The notes under the pieces were generated by a model, which saw only the letters and a program-made list of their open reading frames with translations, was not told the origin of the DNA and ran no database searches. Made by a program: the position numbers and the translations under genes. Below are positions 55,550 through 64,000 of a stretch of DNA of 64,000 nt, in pieces (the first letter of the stretch is position 1; every line of letters starts with the position of its first letter). The stretch comes from Anniella stebbinsi (lineage: Eukaryota; Chordata; Lepidosauria; Squamata; Anniellidae): positions 8,313,501-8,377,500 of the forward strand of contig JARDYH010000002.1 in NCBI GenBank assembly GCA_029215795.1, in the 5' to 3' direction.

Positions 55550-56645
55550 TATGTCACACATTAGAGCAGGCCCATTGAAATCAGTGGAACTTGATTGTGG
55601 GCTTCCCAGAGGCATATAGCTGGCCACAGACAGTGGGAACTAGGATGTTGGACTAGATAGAGCTGTAACCTCACCCAGAAGGGCTATATTATCTTTGCAA
55701 CACAATACACAGAACATGATATTTTTGGTCTACTACCTGTGAACTACCTCTGCCTCCATTTTGGTCCTCCTGCAGGTCTGTCCCACGATCTCCTCTGTCT
55801 CCATTCCTTCTTTGCTGGCACCCATTAATGGTACCTTGAGATCAGCTTCATCTCCCATTTTCTAGGCTGCCAGTGGCCCAGTGCTGAGGGAAAACATGCA
55901 CACAGGCACACAGGAGCAGAAGCAGTCATGCTCCAGAAATAGGAAGGCAGGGTTAAGATGACAGTGGCCTATTGCATCCTACCATCTGACGTTTCCATCG
56001 CTGTTACAAATTATTCCAATTATTATATGTCATTTCCCCTGCCCCTTGATAAAGAAAAGGTAATGATACAAGTGAGTTCTTCTCACCGTCTCCCCCCAAT
56101 TTATTGTTAATTGCAGTAGTGTTTTGCTCTAATAAATTTTGCCATTTGGAATTTTCCAGCGCATGCCAATATCTCACTGTGAATTTATCCCCCCCCCCCC
56201 CCCCACAAATATGCACAACTGCTGCATGGTGCAAAATGATAAAACTATTTTACAAAGATTTATTGGACGGTTAGTGTTTTAACATCTGTGACTTTAGGCC
56301 ATTAGTACTTTGCTTTCCTCTTTTTTTCCAGACTCTGACAATACACGAGGGCAAGTTTAATTGTCGATATTAAAAATCTAAGAGCTGCACGTTGCAAGGC
56401 CGTACAGATCATTTGTTCAGAGCTGTTTTCAGGACAAGCTTCTCCCCATCTGTTGAGAAACGCACTGCAGGCAGGAAGCATGGCAAAAATGCTAAACTTG
56501 CTTGAATTTGATCAACTTCCCAGTTTGGAGCGCTGGAAAATTGGATTTCCTGAGATAGAAAACACACAATGTAAAATGATAGGGCTAGCCCACTCAGGTG
56601 AAATGGCTACCTTATGATAACTCTTACATATTCCTAGGGATCACA
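55550..56645. other. Spacer, partly single-copy-looking
   Basis: 55566-55680 has decayed LINE tail traces. 56090-56560 is AT-rich, without repeat landmarks apart from a C16 run at 56189-56204. No coding signal. Confidence 0.35.
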
Positions 56646-56651
56646 ATCACC

Positions 56652-56682
<31 letters not shown>
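56646..56682. repeat. (CAC)n then (ATC)n microsatellite
   Basis: Six CAC units pass into five ATC units, directly before the R4-type element. Confidence 0.93.
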
Positions 56683-56685
<3 letters not shown>

Positions 56686-56686
<1 letters not shown>

Positions 56687-57435
56687 GATTCCCAATAGCT
56701 ATACAGGATCAAGTTACAGCCACCAAGAACTACCAAAAATACATCATAAAAGTTAACAATGTAACAACAGACCTACGCAGGAAATGCCATCAGTTCCAAG
56801 AAACAATAGACCACATAACAGGAGGATGTAAAATTCTGGCAGGAATGGACTATACAGACAGACACAATACAGCTGCAAAAATAATTCACCAACAACTGGC
56901 CATCAAATTCAACCTTATCAAAAAATCTACACCATACTATGCATACTCACCTGAAACAATCTTGGAAAATGAAGATCATAAAATATACTGGGACAGAACA
57001 ATTCATACTGACAAGACAATACCCTGCAACCGACCAGATATAACGTTCATAGACAAAAAAGAAAAAATCACATATCTCATCGACATAGCAATACCGAATG
57101 ACAAAAATGTTGTTGAAAAGGAAGAAGAAAAGAGATACAAATATACACCACTGGCCATAGAAGTCAAAGAACTATGGCAACAGGAAAAGGTCACCATTAT
57201 TCCATTAGTCACATCAGTCACTAGCATCATATCAAAACATTATACAGAAAACCTTTAGAAATTGGGCCTACCAAAATACATCCACACCAACATCCAGAAA
57301 GCAGTCATACTTAAAACCTGCTCAATTGTCAGGAAATTCCTGAATCTGTAAAAAACAGCATGACTTGGCAAAGTTCATCATGCCCATGAAAGAAAACCTC
57401 TATGAGTGAGAAAGAGATGAAATAATAATAATAAA
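56686..57435 (+). pseudogene. R4/Dong-type LINE 3' end with restriction-like endonuclease
   Basis: The C-terminal ~185 residues of a non-LTR retrotransposon of the R2/R4/Dong group are read in one frame to the stop TAG at 57256. In order: a Cys-His cluster, KCHQFQETIDHITGGC (about 56790-56837); RHN and HQQLA (56863-56905); then the restriction-like endonuclease signature RPD (57031-57039) with Asp in LIDIAIP 14-15 residues later (57082-57084). Such enzymes nick the target so that the element RNA can prime reverse transcription. The RT domain is missing (5' truncation). The frame is open for over 137 codons, so decay is modest. The 3' UTR ends in (AAT)n at about 57421-57434. Confidence 0.85.
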
Positions 57436-57596
57436 CATTGTGTGTTTCAGTGCTCATGGATTACATTAGAGTGAAGACCCAAAATTTGGTGGAGGATTCA
57501 AAGGTTTATTACATAACTACCTGAACATAGATTTCCATGTTTTTCAGATTCATGCAAACAAAGGCTGACAATCACATATTTATTGATGTGCAGAGT
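57436..57596. other. Short spacer
   Basis: No repeat family or gene recognised. Confidence 0.3.
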
Positions 57597-57872
57597 CATC
57601 CAAACAGTGGTGCTTTGATTTTGGTGGGCTGTGAATCCATTCCAGGTTTCATTCAGAACCAGCCAGAACTCTAAAGGAGCTATCTAAAGGAGCTTCGGCT
57701 ATGGGGCGGTAGACAAATGTAATAAAATAAAATAAATAAATAAATTTTGGGGGATAGAGTTGGACACCTTAGATAGTTCCTTTAGAGGTCTGGCTGGTTC
57801 TGATTGAAACTTGGAATGGATTCACAGCCCCATCAAAACTGGAGCCAACATCCTCCATTGGATCCAAAGGAC
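57597..57872. mobile_element. Foldback element family G (G2) with an L2 tail in its loop
   Basis: Left arm ggctgtgaatccattcc and ccagaactctaaaggagc; right arm gttcctttagaggtctggc and ggaatggattcacagcc. These are inverted copies, matching G1. Between them lies tatggggcggtagacaaatg and an aataaaataaataaat run, the last bases of an L2-type LINE. Confidence 0.7.
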
Positions 57873-58439
57873 TGGGAAATAGAGATTCAAAATTGGAGGA
57901 AATGATGTATTCTAGCTCCAGGGCAGTCATGCTCCCCACACTCAGTTCTGGGGGTATTTCAGTGAGACATGATCCATTGGGTCCAAAGCTTTCCTGGATT
58001 TACCCCAGGCATGTTGCCTTTTTGCTGTTACCACAGAATATTCCACACCATCAAGGAGGAGGCTTGCAAGGAAAGATCTCCCTATCCACCTGTGGAAAGG
58101 GAGATCCACACCATCCTATTTCCCCTTGGATGCCTTCTCAGTGACCACAGGCTTTCAATGTTAATATGTCCATAGAGTTATATCCCATCCTTCAAAGAGG
58201 TCAGAGTGACCATCAACTTCTCTGAGTTCTTCCTGAGTGTTTGTATTCGGAAATAGGCATGTACAGAGCGCATGACACAGGCGAGTCTGCCCGTTCCTAG
58301 CTTTTGAATGTGTCTTTAATATTGTAATTAAATGTGTTTTAATATGTGTTGTGAACTGCTGAGGGATTTTAGTATATTCAGCGATCTACGGATGTCACAA
58401 ATAAACTAACAAATAAATAAATTTCCATGTGAATGTATT
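57873..58439. other. Spacer, nothing recognised
   Basis: 58365-58425 has another decayed LINE tail trace (ataaactaacaaataaataaat). Otherwise unrecognised. Confidence 0.35.
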
Positions 58440-58980
58440 TCCTTCAGGGAGCTCATTGGCCGCTGTGTGAACAAAATGCTGGGCTAGGTGGACTTGGACC
58501 ATGTCTACACCTAAGAGTGTAGAGGGAGGAAGGGGGAGGATCATGGACTTACCTGCTTTGGGATCCTTCCCCAGCGTCTAAATGGAAGTGCAATGTCCCA
58601 GGAGGAAGGGGATGTCGCGCCCACCATTATTTATTTGTTTTAAAAAAGAGGAGCCGCAGACGGCCCCAATCCTACAGAAATGGGTAAATACAAAACAAAA
58701 CCATGCCCCAACCCCTGCCATCCTGGGGATGGTGAAATTGCTCTCCCCCCACCCTCATGGGCACAGAGCCACCCCACGCAGCTCTGTGCTCATTTTAGGA
58801 CCAGGGACGGTGGGAAAAAATATCCCAGGTTCATCCCTAGGTCATCCCCGGTTGTCCCTGGGATCCCCTGTGCATCATGTGGATGCACAGGGACTACTTA
58901 GGGACGACCCCGGGAAAAATCCCAGGAGTAGACATGTCTGTGGTCGGATCCAACATGGTTCGTCTTGTGTTCCTACGCCT
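58440..58980 (+). mobile_element. CR1-clade LINE tail split by F8
   Basis: Left: gctcattggccgctgtgtga, aatgctgggctaggtgg. Right: ggtcggatccaacatggttc, gtgttcctac. Together these are the last ~95 bases of the LINE family seen at 17425 and 27716. Confidence 0.65.
58496..58938 (+). mobile_element. Family F element (F8) inside a LINE tail
   Basis: Left end ggaccatgtctacacc, right end agtagacatgtctg. Core: cttacctgctttgggatcc, catcctggggatggtgaaa, catgggcacagagcc, gtgcatcatgtggatg. Comparison with the uninterrupted LINE tail suggests tgg was duplicated. Confidence 0.75.
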
Positions 58981-59340
58981 TAACTTTTGAATGAAATTAA
59001 TGTTCAATTTCATTTATGTATTTTGAGGCAACAGTCCTACTAGAATCCGAGCTCTCTGGGGCTACCTGAAAACATTTTCTGGACATGATTCTGCCCGCTG
59101 GCCATCAATTGCTCATTTCTAATGTTACAGTCATGACTTGGTATTCCCATAGGAACAACAAATGAACTATTTGCAAATGTGTGATGTGTTTTTATTTTTG
59201 TGTTAGCCAGATGTCAATGAGAAGCCAGCCCAAAAAATACAATAAAATGTTATTGTAAATTTTGAAATTGAAATCGATCCACTATTTTAATTTCTGACAA
59301 TGCATCACAGTGATGATAAATTGGGGACACTGGGGTAATT
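58939..59340. other. Spacer, nothing recognised
   Basis: AT-rich, no repeat landmarks after about 58980. Confidence 0.3.
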
Positions 59341-59800
59341 TCAGGTTTATGGTTTTGGTACTAGGGTACAAAGCCCTAAACAACCTGAGATATAGATAGC
59401 TGAGAGAGTGCCTTCTCCCTTACCAACACTGAGGTCATTGGAGGGCATGCTCCTGGTGGTTGCACATGGACCTATGGCCTGATTGGAGTCCACCAGGAGA
59501 AGAGACCTTAGTGTGGTGGCCCCTTCCCTTTGGAACTCCCTGCCACTGTTGGCCATGCAGGCACCAACACTGTGCTGCTTCCAGTGCCTGCTGAAAACAA
59601 CTCTATTCCAGGAAGCATTCCTCAACTAACTGGTCACCATTTTATTGGTATTCTGTTTTAAACTGAACAATTTTAATTTGCTATTTTGATCTTTTTTTAA
59701 AAAAAACAAAAACCTTTTTACTGTTTTATTCCTATGCTTACCATTCCAGAATCTATTTTAGATTTGGAACAGGATATAAATATTATAAACAAATAAATGA
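59341..59800 (+). mobile_element. L2-clade LINE 3' end (L2b)
   Basis: tacaaagccctaaacaacctg translates to YKALNNL. LRECLLPYQH (about 59398-59427) and VVAPSLWNSLPLL-like wreckage near 59515-59545 follow. These are C-terminal blocks of L2 reverse transcriptases. The 3' UTR ends in aaacaaataaatgaac. Frameshifted and inactive. Confidence 0.75.
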
Positions 59801-60497
59801 ACAAAATAGTAGCCTGCTTAAAGCCACAATGCTCACCAATGCATACGAGGGGCCCCTACTTGAGTGCAGTCTTCAGGGCTACTCAAACCTGGAGCCGCTT
59901 ACTCTAAAGGGGCTGCCATTACTTTGCAGTCCATCATGTATGGTCCCATCTTGAATGAAGGCTAAATCTTTATAAGCATGAGCCTGAAATGGTTGCCTCT
60001 TGGAAAAAGTTACTGGACATTTTCCCAGATTGACTTGATCTATATCCAATGCTACTTGATTAATTGTTTATAGCCACAACTATACACCAGTTTTAATAAG
60101 CTAACTACCATCAGCTTAATGAAAAGCTTCTGCTGCATTAAGAGATAGGAGCCCATCCGAGAATGTTCATCTTAGATTGATATAAACCTCACACATTAAA
60201 GTGCCTTTTTCCTGAGTGCAGCTAGCATGCTAATGGAAGTCACCATTTCCCAGTAGAGGAAAACATGTTTGTGCCATAAACTTGGATTTAAACTCCAGGA
60301 TTATATAGTCCCTTCCTTTTCCTTTTTATTTTTTTGGCTTCAAATTACACCTTCAAATATTTTGAGCAGGTGGTGAGAGAAAGGTAATGCCTTTCCTATT
60401 GCTTCAATGAGATAATGCTTTGCTTATTCATTTATGTCTTTATTCATTTGGGTTATGCTCTTTGTTTTCTTTCAGAGAGTACCAAAACAGTGAACTT
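59801..60497. other. Spacer, nothing recognised
   Basis: AT-rich and single-copy-looking, particularly 60050-60250. No coding signal. Confidence 0.35.
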
Positions 60498-60980
60498 GGG
60501 GCTCATCTACACCTATGGGTGTAGAGGGAGGGAGGGGGAGGATCACGGACTCACCTGCTTCTGCGATCCTCCCCCACTATCTACATCCGTGTGACATCCC
60601 AGAAGGAGGTCACAGCACCATTTTTTTCTGAAGAGGGAGAAGGACCACAACTGTGCTCCTCCACAAAAGGTAAAAAAAAATAATAATAAACCTGCTCCCC
60701 TCCTCCCACCCCCGATGGGCACAGACTGCCCCCACACAGCTCTGTGCCCATTTTAAGTGCCCTGCTACTCACGGGGAGGACGGAACGACCCAGGAGCAGC
60801 GGCCACATGGCCCCATGTTCCACTGGATGGTCCCGGGACCGTGGAAAAAACAGGTTTTCCACAGTTCCCTATATCCCAGGGAAAGACCTTGGTTGCCCCC
60901 AGGATTCCCTGTACATCATTTGGCCATCCAAAGGTGATCTAGGGACAACCCCGTGATATAGGGCTGGTGTAGACATGGCC
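60498..60980 (+). mobile_element. Family F element, nearly full length (F9, 483 bp)
   Basis: Left end gggctcatctacacc, right end ggtgtagacatggcc. All family landmarks are in F4 order: ctcacctgcttctgcgatcc, gatgggcacagactgcc, gtacatcatttgg. No exact target duplication could be read. Confidence 0.78.
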
Positions 60981-61029
60981 ATTGTGAATAGTGAATGGTG
61001 AGCTCCCTTGGAGCTCACCTCACATGCTC

Positions 61030-61230
61030 CCTGAGCGTTGCCCAGCTGGCCCTCTTCCAGCCAAGCCAGCCCAACGAGCGCTCAGTATTGCACTCATCTG
61101 AGGCCTCTGGAAAGTGCACAATTCCCATGGCATGCCGTTAGCGGGCCGGGGAAATTGCGCACTTTCCGGAGTCTTCAGACGTGCACTTTCCCTCCCCCAT
61201 GTTCTTAACGCTCGCTGTCTTTGCAAGGTT
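61030..61230. repeat. GC-rich repeat of the I1 type
   Basis: Words gcctctggaaagtgcacaat, ggcatgccgttagc and ggaaattgcgcactttccgg closely track I1 (16480-16560). The right part is an inverted echo of the left (gaaagtgcacaatt / aattgcgcactttc). Confidence 0.6.
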
Positions 61231-64000
61231 TGAAAGCCTGAGGGGTTGACGGGTGATGAGGACTCCTGCCCGAACCGCAGGCCAACCTGTCTTGCTCACC
61301 TTTCTTCCAAAGAGAGTGTGAGGGGTTGGCAGGCAGCAGTGGAGCAGGAGTCCTGCTTCGCCCGCCAAACCCTCATCCTGTCTTTGCAGGGAGAGAACAA
61401 GGCGGTCTCATGCTGCTTGCCAAGCCCTCCTTTTCTCCTTGCCAAGGAGAGAAGGAGGGTTTGGTGGGTGATGATGGCTACTCCCATGAGGTGCCATTTT
61501 GTGTAACAATGGTGTTTTTTTCCCCTCTCTCTTCAGTACATCAGATGTTACAGAAATGGCAGCTATAATGGGGTCATTTATGCAACGTTACAGGCATGAA
61601 TGGTCCAAAATGGAGGATTGCTAAGAAGACCCACTCCATGGTTCTTGCCTGGCACTTGCCCAATCGTCCAGCCATTCACACAAGTGGGTGCAAATAGTTA
61701 TGGCGGCTCAGCGTGCACTCAGGGAAACCAGACAGAGGTGAGTCTGTCCATTGCCAGCATTCTCTAGAGCTCGTTCTCTCCATTCATCCATACCTGGAAG
61801 ATGTTGGTTCCTACAGTTGTTAGAGTTGTTGCATCATATGACTTCACACCATGCCCTGGACTCTTAAGTCTATTTGTGAACACCCCAGCAAAAGTTACGT
61901 GAGGTATTTGTAATATCTCCCCCTCACATTAATATGCTGTTACCTGTTCTTCTCCCATTACTGCCACCCTTCTCCCTAAAGCAAGCAGCATTTGGATTAT
62001 AATTTACTTTTGGGCCAAAGACTTGCCCTTTTTTTTTGCTTATGAAACTTCAAAGTGTCATGTACATTGACAGTGCTACATCATCATCATTACCGTTTGG
62101 GATACCACAGTAATCTGCTACATTCAGCTTTGAACCAAATACTTTTGTTCCACTGGTGTGGACAATTATTCATAATCTTCCTCATACCTGATTCTATGTG
62201 ATTTATTTTCCGTTCATGTCAGCATTTCATCCATGTCAGCATTTCCATTTGGTGCCTGGATGGCAAGTCCTTCTAAAATTTGAATTCCTCCTAATAACCA
62301 GGAGGCCCCATATGGCTCAGCTCAACTCCAGCCGGGGAAATGTTTCCTTCACTTTATTCATGACAGGCATAACAATTTGATATGAATGGATGTGGTACTT
62401 CGCCTGAGATGGTTTTGAGCCTTGACATCCTGAATACTACTTTTTTCTGGAAAATAAATCTCCTGCCCATTAGGTTGCTTTATTTTCTCCTGAAATCTTT
62501 ATCCTAATTAAACAGCTGTTTCCTTCTCAGCAAATATAAATTCAGTTTACTAAATGGGATTTCGGAGGTCCACTGCAAGGCCTTATTGGCCTAGACTTCT
62601 CACGGATAACATCTGGAGAGTCAATTAAGGCCTCAGCCAAGATCTATCACATAGAACATCTCACAGACCCCATAAGATTAACAAGGGAAAACTACTGGAC
62701 TATAAAGAAATTTCCTCAGGTGTTTATCCAACTGTTCCAACAAGGAAGTGTCAGTAATGTTATTTTTTTTACTTTTTTCAAAAAGAAAGAAGATACTAAA
62801 GGCCATCTTTGTGATTCAGTAAAGGCCCAAATCAGCTCAAAGTCATCCCATTTGGGCCTCACGCTGCAAGCCAAGGAATTATCCACTGTATCAAGTTCTC
62901 AGTTTAAAAGTGAATTTGCCTTTTTACAAAAAAAAATTGCAGTAAAATTGGAGGTCCCTACTGGGGAATACAAAGAATTTTAAGGGTGATAAAGGAGTCT
63001 TAGCAAACCTTGCAAAGTTTCTTAGGTGAGTAGATTCTGCACCATCCTACTTGAAAGCCACAGAAAATATTGTTGCAGCTTGGAAATCGGGCTCTTTTGT
63101 GTCTTGTCATACATCTCCCACCAGCACTGGATGTACTGCTTTGGTGGGGTGGTCTCTGGGGAAGGAAGTCACACAGTGGGCTGATCATTCCTGGGTTGCT
63201 TTGAGTTGCCAATTTCAGTGAAAATCCCAGTGCTCTGCTTTCACTATCTATGTGCTGTTGATTGAATAAATTTGGATTCAAAGCCATTTGGGGCACGAGG
63301 ATCTGCTTCAACTTAACTTTTCTGTAATCACCACGTACTGTATCTGGATTCGTTGAGCACTGCACAGACTGCAAACAGCAGTTGACTGCTTTCGCCTTCC
63401 CTGAGATGCCATTTTACCCAAAATGGCAGCTCGGGTCTTTCCACAATAGTAATGTTGTGTGGCTTACAGGTGTAAAGGGCCCGTCTGTGCAACATTACAG
63501 GCATAAATGGGATGTGGATATGCAGCCATAGATGGTTGCTCATCTGTCAACAAGTTATCCAGGGGCTGACGTGGCATGGTGAGTGGTAGCAGACAATGAC
63601 TCTGGCAGACAGCAGGCAGCTTGGTGAGCAACCAGCAACTCTGGATGGCGTTGAGTCCATCCAACCCTAACATAGATGCCAATATATGAACAAATGGAGC
63701 GATGCAACAAAGTGTTGCAATATGGAGTGCTATGATTTCAGATTCTGACTCCATTCCTTTTACACCCAAACAAACACACTGTTTCCTCAGAAACCTAGTG
63801 GATCAACAGAACCTTCTGATATCTCCCTCTTGTGCATGGATGGTGCCATTTTGGATACGTAAGCCACAACACTCATAGTCCAAGAACGGGAAACCGAGGG
63901 AATGATCACAATGTAACGAGATGTGGGATTGGTCTAAATAGTCTCTCAAAGATCCTCCTTCACAATCCTGTGATTGTGGGTTGGGTTTGGACCTTTGGAC
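61231..64000. other. Spacer to the window end, nothing firmly recognised
   Basis: gcaacgttacaggcatgaat (61578) recurs as gcaacattacaggcataaat (63488), a short dispersed repeat of unknown class. 62460-62560 is AT-rich and looks single-copy. A 124-codon minus-strand open frame at 63000-63374 has no recognisable domain. Confidence 0.35.

Noticed and set aside
63000..63374. 124-codon minus-strand open frame as a possible gene
   Set aside because: No domain, signal peptide or family resemblance, composition is irregular, and open frames of this length arise by chance in 64 kb.

Overview
The window reads as intergenic or intronic DNA from a vertebrate nuclear genome, most likely a squamate reptile (lizard or snake). 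The basis is the repeat mix: CR1-clade and L2 LINE 3' ends, an L1 with G-rich 3' UTR, R4/Dong-type LINEs with a restriction-like endonuclease, tRNA-derived SINEs, many non-autonomous DNA transposons, and long dinucleotide and trinucleotide arrays. The squamate call rests on remembered repeat families and is an inference; species cannot be named. No host exon, tRNA or rRNA gene, CRISPR array or prokaryotic feature could be supported. The protein-like stretches that can be recognised are all retrotransposon remnants.

Layout. 1-6000: hAT-like element B1 inside an older palindromic element C1, a tRNA-derived SINE and an L2 3' end. 6000-11000: two copies of a 320-bp double-palindrome hAT MITE (family A; one inside an L2 with a perfect 8-bp target duplication), a CR1 3' end and family F elements. 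11600-13920: the youngest-looking element, an L1 with about 2.1 kb of ORF2 broken by one stop and one frameshift. 15660-18000: inverted-repeat element J, then CR1-clade LINEs on the minus strand, one split by a 485-bp insertion. 18500-24400: A copies, F4 and an older L1. 25500-33900: microsatellites, foldbacks, hAT-like B2 (813 bp), a SINE carrying an A copy. 34000-43000: CR1 and L2 ends, two foldbacks, and D, a 2.7-kb hAT-like element with an internal 188-bp tandem repeat. 43000-53000: a CR1 split by F6, C copies, hAT-like K (552 bp) and an A copy itself split by a CR1. 54000-61000: two R4/Dong 3' ends in inverted orientation, F copies, an L2 3' end. 61000-64000: little recognisable.

The region works as a layered record of transposition. 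Nested insertions with target duplications give relative ages: L2, SINE and CR1 bodies are older than several A, F and H insertions, while one CR1 is younger than an A copy. Many non-autonomous elements (A, B, D, E, K) share a TAGG/TAGTG-type terminus and 8-bp duplications, so a hAT-like transposase source is inferred elsewhere in the genome. Families F and C share a different terminus (GGCC...TCTACACC). Stretches between repeats are AT-rich and a few look like candidate conserved regulatory DNA, which only a cross-species alignment can test.
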